NCBI GenBank assembly: GCA_963742345.1
Contig: CAVULO010000006.1
Location: forward strand, 1-64,000
Reading direction: 5' to 3'
Length of the DNA stretch: 64,000 nt
DNA from: Pseudolabrys sp963742345
Lineage (GTDB): Bacteria > Pseudomonadota > Alphaproteobacteria > Rhizobiales > Xanthobacteraceae
Shown here: positions 19,678 through 30,108 of the stretch, in pieces
Position numbering within the stretch: position 1 is the first letter of the stretch
Layout: each line of letters starts with the position of its first letter
The notes under the pieces: generated by a model
Seen by the model: the letters and a program-made list of their open reading frames with translations, nothing else
Told to the model about the DNA's origin: nothing
Database searches by the model: none
Translations under genes and position numbers: made by a program

Positions 19678-20366
19678 TTATGCGCCATCCGTCGGCGCAT
19701 GCGCGCTAACTGCATCGGGCGAAAATCCGGTCCGAAAGCGCGTCAAACGCGCAGCACGCGCCAGAAAAGTCTCGCTTCCCGGGCCCGGCAAGCAGGGCTG
19801 CATGTACCACATTTGGACGGTTCAATGCCAAATCCAATTGGGCGCCGGTAAACGCGTCGATCACCGCGATTTCGCGCGATTTTCCGGCCGTATTGCGGCG
19901 CAAGGCGGCCGCCAGCTTGCGCTTGCCATCGTCGCTGGCATCGGCGGCGTGGATCAGCGCCAGGATGTCGTCCGGCCAAGCGCCGCTTCGACCTTGGAAA
20001 AACCGCTGACCACGGTACCGGCCTTGCCGGCGATCGCCAGCGCGTCGAGCGCGGCGCGTTCGATCGAGCTTCTCGGTTTGCACGGCGAGATCGTGGGCAA
20101 CGCGAACGTCCCGCTTGAAACCGCGGGCGAAGACGTTGCGTTTGGCCGCATCCTCGATTGCGGCGCGGGTCGCGGTGACCCAGATGCCGCGGCCGGGCAG
20201 CTTTCGCTTGACGTCGGGTACTGCGTCGCCGGCCGGGCCCCACCACGAAGCGGATCATTTCCGCGACCGGTTTAAGCTCGCGGGTGAGCGCGCAGGTACG
20301 CTCAGTCTCCGGGGCGACGCTGGTCGCCCCGCGGTCGAGTTCGCTGTCCTGCGCAACTGCCAGCAT
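19678..20366 (-). CDS. YlxR-type RNA-binding protein fused to L7Ae-like domain, frameshifted
   Basis: The N-terminal YlxR/DUF448 domain shows ERTCALTRELKPVAEMIRF and, in the next frame, LPGRGIWVTATRAAIEDA. It is followed by an L7Ae/eL8-like half (IERAALDALAIAGKAGTVVSG, then DDGKRKLAAALRRN). The frame breaks at about 20247, 20068, 19977 and 19785, and the corrected stop is the TAA at 19678-19680. The start is ATG 20366, two bases after the nusA stop. YlxR lies between nusA and infB in most bacteria, which supports the call. Its role in RNA binding or transcription regulation is inferred from the family. Confidence 0.85.
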
Positions 20367-20368
20367 TG

Positions 20369-21999
20369 CTACTGCCGATTCTCCTTTATGCCTGCGGTTG
20401 CGTTGCTTCTTCGCGGCGCCGCTTCAGCAGCCGGCGGCGGCGCAAGTTCTGCCTCCGTCACCCAGCCGGCCTTCAGGCGCGCTTGCATGATCATGTGACT
20501 CGGCGTCCTCACGCGAAATGTCGAAGCCGTCGAGGAAGCCGGACTCGTGCTTGGATTCGCCGTCCTTGCGCTCGGTCCAGCCGGTGAGATCGTCGGTGGC
20601 ACAACCGGCGAGATCCTCGATCGTCTTTACGCCGTTCTCGCCCAAGGCGACCAGCATCTTGGTGGTGACGCCGGGCACGTCCTTGAGTTCATCCGCAACG
20701 ACCAAGTTCAACGCGCTTGGCGTCGAGCTCGGCTTCCTGCTTGTCGAGATATTCCTTGGCGCGCTCCTGCAACTCGCGGGCGGTGTCGGCGTCGAAGCCC
20801 TCGATGCTGGCGATTTCCTTTTCGTCCACCATCGCGAGTTCCTCGATTGAGCCAAAGCCTTCGGAGGCGAGCAATTGTCCGACCACTTCGTCGAGATTGA
20901 GCGCCTCGACGAAAATCTTGGTGCGGTTCTCGAATTCGGCCTGACGGCGTTCGGATTCTTCCTGTTCGGTCAGGATGTCGATGTCCCAACCCGGTAAGCT
21001 GAGAAGCAAGCCGCACATTCTGGCCGCGCCGTCCGATGGCCAGCGACAATTGCTGATCCGGCACCACGACCTCGATGCGTTCCTTGTCTTCGTCGAGCAC
21101 GACCTTGGCGACTTCCGCCGGCGCCAGCGCGTTCACCACGAATGTGGCGATGTCCGGCGACCATGGAATGATGTCGATCTTCTCGCCCTGCAATTCGTTT
21201 ACCACCGCCTGCACGCGCGAGCCGCGCATGCCGACGCAGGCGCCGACCGGATCGACCGAGGAATCGCGCGAAATCACCGCAATCTTGGCGCGCGAACCGG
21301 GGTCGCGAGCGACCGCCTTGACCTCGACAATGCCGTCATAAATTTCCGGCACTTCCTGTGCGAACAGTTTGGAAGTGAACTGCGGATGTGTGCGCGACAG
21401 GAAAATCTGCGGGCCGCGCGGCTCGCGCCGCACGTCGTAGATATAGGCGCGGATACGATCGCCGTTGCGGAACACTTCGCGCGGCAGTAATTCGTCGCGG
21501 CGCACGATTGCCTCGCCGCGGCCGAGATCGACAACGACGTTGCCGTACTCGACACGCTTGACGATACCGTTGACGATATCGCCGATGCGATCCTTGTATT
21601 CGGCATATTGCCGGTCGCGCTCGGCCTCGCGCACCTTCTGCACGATCACCTGTTTGCCGACTGCGCGGCGATGCGGCCATATTCGAGCGGCGGCAAGGGG
21701 TCGGCAATCGTGTCGCCGACTTGCGCGGCCGGATGGCGTTTGCGCGCTTCTTCGAGCGTGATCTGGTTGGACGGGTTCTCGACGGCCTCCATCACCAGCA
21801 TGTGGCGGGTGAGGCGCAGATCGCCGGTTTTCGGCTCGATCTCGGCGTGCACGTCGGTTTCCGCGCCGTAACGCGAACGCGCCGCCTTGGCGATGGCGTC
21901 TTCCATCGCCGCGATCACGATGCCGCGGTCGATTGCCTTTTCACGCGCGACTGCGTCGGCGATCTGCAAAAGCTCGAGCCGGTTGGCGCTGACAGCCAT
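20369..21999 (-). CDS. nusA: Transcription termination/antitermination factor NusA, multiply frameshifted
   Basis: RNA polymerase-associated factor governing pausing, intrinsic termination and rRNA antitermination. The N-terminal domain starts MAVSANRLELLQIADAV. An S1 domain (GDIVNGIVKRVEYGNVVVDLG) and two KH domains (DPVGACVGMRGSRVQAVVNEL, then LSLAIGRRGQNVRLAS) follow. The C-terminal part has acidic helical repeats (LLASEGFGSIEELAMVDEKEI) and ends in AGIKENRQ. Shifts are at about 21650, 20995, 20700 and 20497. ATG 21999 is three bases after the corrected rimP stop, so the two are coupled. It is part of the rimP-nusA-ylxR-infB operon. Confidence 0.93.
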
Positions 22000-22002
22000 A
22001 GC

Positions 22003-22682
22003 TCACTCTCCTCCTCTGGCGGCAGGCCTCTGCGGCCGATGCCGTGATTGTCTCTCTACTCGTCGTTCTTCCTTCCGCGCTTCGCGTGCTTCGCGTTTTG
22101 CGGCCTTTTCTCGCCGTAAAGCTTCGCGCCACCAGCTCGTCGGTGAGCACGAGCTTGGCTTCGCTCATCTCATCGATCGGGAGCAGAACCTCGGCTTCTT
22201 CGCCTTCCGCAGCGTCGTCGCGGCGGATGCGTGCAGTCTCGCCTTCCGTTCCGACGAGCTCACCGCGGAAACGCTTGCGGCCATTGACCGGAATTTCCAT
22301 TTCGATTTTGACCAGATGGCCGATATAGCGCTCGAAATCGGATTTGCGGACCAGCGGCCGGTCGATGCCGGGCGAGGAAATCTCCAGCCGATAGGCGCGA
22401 TCGATCGGATCGGCCATATCGAGCACCGGCGAAAGCGCACGAGAAATGGTCTCGCAATCTTCCACAGTCATGCTGCCGTCCGGCCGCTCCGCCATGATCT
22501 GGACGGTGCAGCCTTCGGCGCTGGACACGCGCACCCGCACCAGCCGGTAACCGAGCTGTTCGATCACCGGCTCGGCAATGACTGCGACACGCGCGGGCAA
22601 GCCCGGCTCGATGATGAGCCGCGGTTCGTTCGGCGCGGCGCTTGAAGCCGCATTGTGTCTGCAACGTGTCGCCTGTGGCCAT
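22003..22682 (-). CDS. rimP: Ribosome maturation factor RimP, frameshifted
   Basis: 30S subunit maturation factor. Clear family core: PVIEQLGYRLVRVRV, VQIMAERPDGSMTVEDCE, and RLEISSPGIDRPLVRKSDFERYIG. At about 22105 the frame changes. The expected lysine/arginine-rich tail (KAAKREAREARKEER) continues in another frame to a TGA at 22003-22005, just before nusA. The N-terminus is uncertain. Family sequence (EPRLIIEPGLPARVA) extends upstream of ATG 22600 but has no in-frame start, so a further shift near 22640 with ATG 22682 is likely. First gene of the nusA operon, preceded by an attenuator-like terminator. Confidence 0.88.
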
Positions 22683-22690
22683 TTGGTAAC

Positions 22691-22720
22691 AAAAAAGAGC
22701 GGGCCCCGCAGGACCCACTC
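22691..22720 (-). terminator. Intrinsic terminator in the rimP leader (putative attenuator)
   Basis: On the minus strand a 10-bp stem (22720-22711 with 22706-22697, two G-U pairs, TGCG loop) is followed at once by six T residues (22696-22691). It lies between the rimP promoter and the rimP start, with no gene upstream of it on this strand, so it can only act inside the operon leader. A smaller hairpin, CTCATAACC with GGTTTTGAG, abuts it upstream. Confidence 0.75.
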
Positions 22721-22762
22721 TCAAAACCCGTTCGGTTATGAGGGTGTCTAGTAACGTTGGGA

Positions 22763-22790
22763 AATATAGCGATTTCGCGAAGCCATGCAA
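22763..22790 (-). promoter_or_regulatory. Predicted promoter of the rimP-nusA-infB operon
   Basis: Minus-strand TTGCAT (22790-22785) and TATATT (22768-22763) with a 16-base spacer. The predicted start is near 22755, giving about 35 bases of leader before the terminator hairpin. The divergent DUF2336 gene begins at 22894. Confidence 0.6.
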
Positions 22791-22893
22791 GGGTGCCGCG
22801 GCGTTAACGACTAACCCTTCCTTCAGAATCTGCCCTTAAATTTGCGTAAAACCGCCGACCGGGCCAGATTTCATAGCGTTTTGCAGGTTTCGT

Positions 22894-23981
22894 ATGGGTG
22901 TTCCCGCCTCGCTGCTTCCCGAGTTGGAAGATGTCGTCCAGCATGGCTCGGCGGATAAGCGTGCGGAGACATTGCGCCGCATTACCACCTTGTTCCTCGA
23001 CGGTGCGCCCGGCTTCAACGCAGAACACATCGCGCTGTTTGATGACGTCATCGGTTGCCTCGATTGTAGGAGATCGAGGCCAAGGCGCTGGCTGAACTTG
23101 CGCGCCGGATTGCGCCCATTCCGAACGCTCCGCCAGGAGTGGTCAGCGCGCTCGCCAAGAACGATGATATTGAGGTGGCCGGCCCGGTGCTCAAGCAGGC
23201 AAGGCTCGCCGATCCCGACTTACTGTACATCGCCGAAACCAAGAGTCAGGCGCATCTGCTTGCGATGTCGACGCGCCTTGGGATCAGCGAAGGCATTGTC
23301 CGACATTCTGGTCGAGCGCGGCGACCGTGAGGTGGCGCGCTCGATTGCCAACAATCAACATGCGCAGCTATCGGACAACGCATTCTACAACGCTGGTGAA
23401 GCGCGCGGAGCAGGACGGCGTGCTGGCCGAGAAGGTCGGCATGCGTACCGACATCCCGCCGCGGCTGTTCCGCCAGCTTCTGATTCAGGCGAGCGAAGTG
23501 GTGCAGAGGCGTTTGCTGGCAAAAGCCAAGCCGGAAACCCAGTCAGAAATCAGACGCGTTCTCGCGCAAGGTCACTGACGAGGTTGCTGCGAAAGCTGCA
23601 CCTCGAAATTACGCTGTCGCACTTGCAGCGGTGCGCGCTCTGCATAAAGAGCGCAAGCTCGCTGAAGGCGACGTTGCCGAATTCGCCAAAGCCGGAAAGT
23701 ACGAAGAGACAATTGCAGCGCTCTCGACGATGTGCGCGGTTCCGGTCGAAGTCGTGGACAGGCTGATGAACGGCGAGCGCGCCGATCCGGTTCTGATTTT
23801 GGCGCGTGCGGTCGGATTTGGCTGGCCGACAGTGAAGGCGATCATCAACGCGCGGCCCGGCGGCAAGCCGTCGCCTCAAACGCTCGATGCCGCGCTCGAG
23901 AATTTCGAACGGCTGACCGCCACGACCGCGCAGCGCGTGGTGCGCTTCTGGCAGGTGCGGCAGGGGACAGGCGATTACTAA
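22894..23981 (+). CDS. DUF2336-family protein, multiply frameshifted
   Basis: Helical alphaproteobacterial protein of unknown function, about 360 residues after correction. It starts MGVPASLLPELEDVVQHG and continues through EIEAKALAELARRIAPIPNAP, DILVERGDREVARSIANN, LVKRAEQDGVLAEKVGMRTD and DEVAAKAAPRNYAVALAA to the end FWQVRQGTGDY. These pieces alternate among frames, with shifts near 23065, 23290, 23390 and 23555. The ordered helical HEAT-like segments (ARSIANN, RTDIPPRLFRQLL) match DUF2336 proteins. Divergent from rimP; overlaps the 3' end of trmB by a few bases. Confidence 0.8.
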
Positions 23982-24676
23982 ATCGCGGCGGAAAATGAAA
24001 TACGCAGGCCGGCGCGCCTCGCGCTTGGCCTTGGCCTCGTAGCGGGTGCCGGCAAAATCCGGCCAGGGTTTGCGCCAGTCGTCGGCATGTTCTGCGGTCC
24101 AGAGCAAAGTCTGGTGATCGCAGCACGCGCGCGAGGGCATAGGCCGCATAGTCCGCGATATCGGTCGCGAAACGCAGCTCGCCGTTCTTTTCTAGAATAC
24201 GTGCGAGCCGCTTCAGGCTTTCGTCCTGGATGAAACGTCGCTTCCAGTGCCGTCGCTTCGGCCAGGGATCGGGATAGAGCAGATCGATGCGGGAAAATGC
24301 TGCATCGGGCAGCCAGTCAAGCAATTCGCTGGCGTCGCCGAAATGCAGCCGAATGTTTGCCAGCGCATTCTCGCTAATCGCGACCAGTGCCTTGGCCATG
24401 GCGTTGACGAAAGCGTCAGTGCCGATGAAACCGGTGCGCGGATTGGCTTGCGCCTGTGCGATCAAATGCTCGGCGCCGCCGAAGCCGATTTCGAGCCGCA
24501 GATGGTCAATTGATGTCGAATATAACGTGCGAAGATCGGCAGGCGCGGGCTTGGAGAAATCGAGTGAGAGTCGCGGCAGCAGCGCTTCGAACAATGCCGC
24601 CTGCCGCGGCTTGAGCGGGTGACCTTTGCGGCGGCCGAAGAAGGCACGCTGCGATGCTGGCGAATTCGTGCTCCAT
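23978..24676 (-). CDS. trmB: tRNA (guanine-N7)-methyltransferase TrmB, frameshifted
   Basis: Class I methyltransferase that forms 7-methylguanosine 46 in tRNA. Core motifs: LRLEIGFGGAEHL (SAM motif I), TGFIGTDAFVNAM, IDLLYPDPWPKRRHWKRRFI with the catalytic PDPWPK, and ELRFATDIADYA. The C-terminus ADDWRKPWPDFAGTRYEAKA lies in another frame (shift near 24122). The start MEHEFAS at 24676 requires a shift near 24655. The last few codons also look shifted, giving a stop about 23978-23980. It lies just downstream of metK, the usual partner order in this group. Confidence 0.87.
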
Positions 24677-24699
24677 GCGTCGACTATGCAAAGACACGA

Positions 24700-24798
24700 A
24701 TGGCCGGCACAAGGCCAGGCCATCGTAACTCCACTCATTTCAATGTCCGCCACAAGCCGGGCATCCTGCAAGGACCAGGTCCCCGCTTTCGCGGGGAC
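24700..24798. repeat. Palindrome pair between metK and trmB
   Basis: Two hairpins fill this short gap. A diverged copy of the GGCCGGG-type unit lies at 24700-24723 (ATGGCC ... GGCCAT). A perfect 8-bp stem GTCCCCGC / GCGGGGAC with a TTTC loop lies at 24779-24798. The second resembles dispersed extragenic palindromes and may also end metK transcripts; no T-run follows on the minus strand. Confidence 0.55.
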
Positions 24799-24813
24799 GG
24801 GCGGATGTGAGAA

Positions 24814-26090
<1,277 letters not shown>

Positions 26091-26235
26091 CGCTGCAACT
26101 CCTCGCGTGGCGCGGCACGCTACCGCGTCTGTCATGTCTTGTGTCCGGGTGGTTCTTGCAGCGGCGGCGAAGGAGGTCAAGATGCGGGCAGCGGTGGGCA
26201 GATGCCTCGATAACGATGGGATTTAACCCCTAAAA

Positions 26236-26637
26236 TCAGTCCACACCGGCGATCTGCTCGACCAAATCAACGATGCGTCGGCGCAGCTTGCTATTCTTGA
26301 TGCGCATAAAAGCCTTGGTGAGTGAAAGACCATCGGATGTCGCGAGAAAGTCGGCGACATAGGCGGGCGATGGCGCTTCGCTCATGCCGCCGGTATGGCC
26401 CGGCGAATGCGGCGCGCCCTCGAAGAAAAATGAAACCGGCACCTGCAGGATTTGGGCGATCTGTTGCAACCGGCTGGCGCCGATGCGGTTGGTACCCTTC
26501 TCGTATTTCTGGACTTGCTGGAAAGTGAGGCTGAGGGCGTCGCCGAGCTTTTCCTGACTCATGCTCAGCATCATCCGACGCATGCGCACGCGCGAACCGA
26601 CGTGTTTGTCGATCGGATTCGGTGCCTTCTTAGCCAT
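26236..26637 (-). CDS. XRE-family transcriptional regulator (PraR/PhrR-like)
   Basis: 133-residue DNA-binding protein with an N-terminal Cro/C1-type helix-turn-helix at about 14-70: RVRMRRMMLSMSQEKLGDAL, then LTFQQVQKYEKGTNRIGASRL. A C-terminal region with SDGLSLTKAFMRIKNSKLRRRIVDLV follows. It resembles the PraR/PhrR-type regulators of rhizobia, by recall of the family pattern rather than a search. It lies between lnt and metK, as in related genomes. The intergenic region upstream is rich in repeats. Its targets cannot be read from the sequence. Confidence 0.88.
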   Translation of the reverse strand: MAKKAPNPIDKHVGSRVRMRRMMLSMSQEKLGDALSLTFQQVQKYEKGTNRIGASRLQQIAQILQVPVSFFFEGAPHSPGHTGGMSEAPSPAYVADFLATSDGLSLTKAFMRIKNSKLRRRIVDLVEQIAGVD

Positions 26638-26847
26638 CGATTTCTCCTATGCCCCCATTTTTAGGCGTAGTTGTCACAAGTGAACGCGCCAATGCAATCC
26701 GCGAATTCTCTGTAATCGGGAATGTCAGTGTAAATAAGTCATAGATTTCAGCAGCTTTACGCATGACTGACAATTCGACATTCGATGTAGATCTAGCGCG
26801 CACAGCGTTATTTGCGCGCACAGCAACTTTCATAATACGTAAAGCTG

Positions 26848-28454
26848 TCAATCTATGCGCAATCTATGCGCGAAACCGGCGCCGCCCGACAATGTCAGGC
26901 TGACGACCAACACGAGAATCAAGAAATAATTGCCGTAGCTCAAATAAATGGTCGGCTCGATTGCGGTCGGCAGCCGGGCGTCAAGCACGCCTTCGACTCC
27001 AAGCGGTAACGTGTTAACGACCCGTCCGACCGGATCGATGACCGCCGAGATTCCGGTATTTGCTGCGCGCACCAGCGGCAGACCTTCGGCGATCGCGAGT
27101 ACGCGCGCCTGCTGGAAATGCTGGTAGGGCCCGGTACTGATCCCAAACCAGCCGTCGTTGGTGACGTTGACCAGCCAGCCCGGCCGCTCGCCTGGCGGCA
27201 CTGCGGCATCGGGGAAGATCGCCTCGTAGCAGATCAGCGGCAACATTTTCGGAGCGCCGGCAACGTCTATCGCACGCCGGCGATCACCCGACAGAAAGCC
27301 ACCGACAACCTTGGTGAGCTGCATCAGACCGAGCCGTTCAAGCAGGCGTTGGAACGGGAGATATTCACCGAAAGGAACCAGGTGCACTTTGTCGTAGATA
27401 CCGCGGATCGAGCCGTCGGGATCGATCACGTAGATTGAATTGTAGGCGCGTGGATTGCTCGCGCTGGCATTCGAAGCAGCGCGCACGGCGCCGGTAATCA
27501 GTTCAGTGGACGGCTTTAGCAACGCAGCAATCTGCGCCAGCGCATCCGGCTCACGCGTGAGAAAGAACGGAAAAGCTGCCTCCGGCCAGATCAAATGCGT
27601 TACGTCTCGCACGCCATTCGATTGCGGACCTGTTGCGCGGTCGGACAGGCGCAAGTAGCGATCCATCACCTGCGCCTTGGCCGAATAGTTGAACTTGTCG
27701 TCCTGCGGCAGATTGGGCTGCATGATGCGCAGCTTGACGCCATCTACGTAGGCGGTCGGATGCGACCATAGTCTTGTCGCGCCATAGCCGACGAATGCTG
27801 CGAGGACGACCAGGCCGATAAACAGTGGCCGATAACGATGTGGCGTATCAGACTTGTCGTCGGCCAGTACCGCCGGAGTTGCGCAAATAGCGACGCAGAG
27901 AAAAGTGAGAGTCCAGATCGCCGACGAGCGAGACGCTTTGCGCCAGCACAAGCGGTTCAGTGAGCGCGTAGCCAAAAGTATTCCAGGGGAATCCGCTGAG
28001 CAGGTGACCGCGCAGCCATTCTGCGGCTGTCAAAGTAGCGGCAAGCGCCAAGCACACGTTCGGGTCCGCGCACCCAGATCAGCCGTGCGGCGGCCAGGCC
28101 CAGCGCAGTGTAGAGCGCGAGATAGGCTGGCAATCCGGCGACCGCCACCGGCAACAGCCATCCGAATGTCTTTACATCGACCAGAAAGGCGTAACCGATC
28201 CAGTAGAGGCCGGCGAGGAAATAGCCGAACCCGAAACACCAGCCCGCCAGGGCCGCAGTCACCGAGCCGCTCCAACGGCCGGCTGCCGAACCATCGACGA
28301 GCCAGATCAGCACCGGAAATGTCAGGAACAAAATTGGCCAAGCATTGACCGGAGCCAATGCCAGCGCCGATGCAGCGCCCGCGATAAATGCAATAGCCGC
28401 GCGTTGCCAACCGGAGGACAGTATGACGGCGTGGGCGAGGCGGGCGAGCGTCAC
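26848..28454 (-). CDS. lnt: Apolipoprotein N-acyltransferase Lnt, frameshifted
   Basis: Inner-membrane enzyme that adds the third acyl chain to lipoproteins. An N-terminal multi-helix membrane domain is followed by a nitrilase-fold periplasmic domain. The triad is visible: Glu in IWPEAAFPFF, Lys in YDKVHLVPFGEYLPF and Cys in LICYEAIFPD. Shifts near 28050 and 27920 separate the segments EWLRGHLLSGFPWNTFGYAL and the rest. The start is a GTG at 28454, overlapping the corC stop as GTGA. The 3' end carries a tandem 11-bp duplication (about 26850-26871) that forms the last codons. Confidence 0.9.
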
Positions 28455-29593
28455 GATCGGCGCGTGCCTGCGGCAGAACCGGCATCTTTCGATGCTGGCG
28501 TATCATCGTTGCTCGAGGCTGGCGCCGGAGTGCCGGCGAGTAAATTGTCCGCGTCGCTCCTCCGGCGCGGCTCACGCGGCCGGTCCCGCCGTTCCTTCAG
28601 CCGCGTAATTCGTATGCGCTTGACGCGGCGCGGATCGGCATCGAGCACTTCGAATTCAAACAGTCCGGGCCCCGGGACGATTTCGCCGCGTACCGGCAGG
28701 CGGCCGGCGCGGGTCACCAGATAGCCGCCGATGGTATCGACTTCCTCAGCCGCATCGCCGACGTCGAATTCATTGCCGACGGTACCGACCACGTCCTCTA
28801 TCGTGGCCCGCGCGTCGGCGACGAAGGAGCCGTCCGGTTGCTGGGCCACCGCAGGCGTCTCGTCCTCATCGTGCTCATCGGCAATTTCGCCGACGATCTG
28901 CTCAACGATGTCTTCAATCGAAGCCAGGCCATCCGTGCCGCCATATTCGTCGACCACCAGCGACAGATGAATGCGCGTCGCTTGCATGCGCGCCAGCAAG
29001 TCGATCACCCGCATCGACGGCGGCACGAACAGGATTTCGCGCACGATCTTCGTGACCGACAAGGGCATGCCGAGATTGACGGCCTTGAGATCGAGGCCGG
29101 CAGGCAGCGGCTTCTTGCGCTTGGCGTTCTTTTCAGGATCGACGGCGGCGCGCGCGGTCATGAACGCGATCAGGTCCCGGATGTGCACCATGCCGACGGG
29201 ATCATCGAGCGTGTCGTTATACACCACGAGCCGCGAATGGCCGGCGCCTTCGAATACCCGCACAAGTTCGCCGAGCTGGATGTCCTGTTGCACCGCGATG
29301 ATGTCGGCGCGCGGGATCATGACATCACCGACACGACGCTCGCGCAGGCCGAGGATGTTCTTGAGCATCCGGCTCTCTTCCGGCGAGAAACCGGTTTCGC
29401 CGGGGTTCATGGCGTCGAGTAGGTCTTTTAGGTCGGCGCGCATGGTCGTCGGCTTCCAGCCGAACAGGGTGCGCAGCGCACGCACGAACCAGTTCTCGCC
29501 GTTGTCCTGAGCCGGAGGCACCGGCACCGGCAGATTGCGCGGCTCGAACGGCGCGCCGGATGGACCCGAACTGGATGGATCGCTGTCAGGCAT
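28451..29593 (-). CDS. CorC/HlyC-type CBS-domain protein
   Basis: 380 residues. A variable N-terminus is followed by two CBS domains (VMIPRADIIAVQQDIQLGEL to VGMVHIRDLIAFM, and ILFVPPSMRVIDLLARM to GLASIEDIVEQIVGEI) and a C-terminal CorC/HlyC transporter-associated domain (VGNEFDVGDAAEEVDTIGGYLV). It lacks the DUF21 membrane domain, so it is the soluble CorC form. This is thought to affect divalent-cation handling or envelope functions. It is part of the ybeY-corC-lnt series, with 5 bases to ybeY and an overlap with lnt. Confidence 0.9.
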   Translation of the reverse strand: MPDSDPSSSGPSGAPFEPRNLPVPVPPAQDNGENWFVRALRTLFGWKPTTMRADLKDLLDAMNPGETGFSPEESRMLKNILGLRERRVGDVMIPRADIIAVQQDIQLGELVRVFEGAGHSRLVVYNDTLDDPVGMVHIRDLIAFMTARAAVDPEKNAKRKKPLPAGLDLKAVNLGMPLSVTKIVREILFVPPSMRVIDLLARMQATRIHLSLVVDEYGGTDGLASIEDIVEQIVGEIADEHDEDETPAVAQQPDGSFVADARATIEDVVGTVGNEFDVGDAAEEVDTIGGYLVTRAGRLPVRGEIVPGPGLFEFEVLDADPRRVKRIRITRLKERRDRPREPRRRSDADNLLAGTPAPASSNDDTPASKDAGSAAGTRRS

Positions 29594-29598
29594 GGTGG

Positions 29599-30108
29599 TC
29601 AGGCGTCGCCAAGATCGTGCGAGAGGTAGGGGTCCGGCATATTCAAGCGCGTCATGATTTTACTCTCGAGCCCTTCCATTTCTTCGGCTTGGCCTTCGGT
29701 TTGGTGATCGTACCCAATGAGGTGGAGAAAGCCATGCACCGCGAGGTGAGCGAGATGATGAAGGAAGATGCGGTTTTCATTGTCGCATTCCCGTTCAAGC
29801 GTTTCGAATGCGATGACGATGTCGCCGAGCAAGCGCGCATCGTCACTAGTTTTGCGATCGGCCGCCGGGAACGACAGCACATTGGTCGGCTTGTCAATTT
29901 CGCGCCAGTCGCGATTGAGTACGCGAATCGCCGAATCGTCCGCAAGGACAATACTCACTTCACCGCCGGCTGTTGAGAGTGCGGAAGCCGCCGCAGCGAT
30001 CGCCTCGCGTACGGTTTGCGCGGCGAGGGGCTGGGCTTCCCAAAGCGGCGACTGCGTCTGGATGTCGATTTGCGGCGGGGATGCGCGCCGCTGCGGCACC
30101 GGCCTCAT
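29599..30108 (-). CDS. ybeY: Endoribonuclease YbeY
   Basis: Single-strand endoribonuclease for 16S rRNA 3'-end maturation and ribosome quality control. The metal-binding motif HGFLHLIGYDH is complete near residue 125, and the substrate groove LNRDWREIDKPTNVLSF is also present. The 169-residue length is normal and the frame is intact. Its ATG overlaps the phoH stop (ATGA), as in the classic phoH/ybeZ-ybeY pair. Confidence 0.95.
   Translation of the reverse strand: MRPVPQRRASPPQIDIQTQSPLWEAQPLAAQTVREAIAAAASALSTAGGEVSIVLADDSAIRVLNRDWREIDKPTNVLSFPAADRKTSDDARLLGDIVIAFETLERECDNENRIFLHHLAHLAVHGFLHLIGYDHQTEGQAEEMEGLESKIMTRLNMPDPYLSHDLGDA

Noticed and set aside
26091..26235. Possible SAM riboswitch upstream of metK
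   Set aside because: I looked for SAM-II and SAM/SAH-type patterns and did not find their conserved core; only a normal ribosome site is clear.
26630..26851. 73-codon ORF in the lnt-XRE gap
   Set aside because: It overlaps the inverted and direct repeats and has no independent support.
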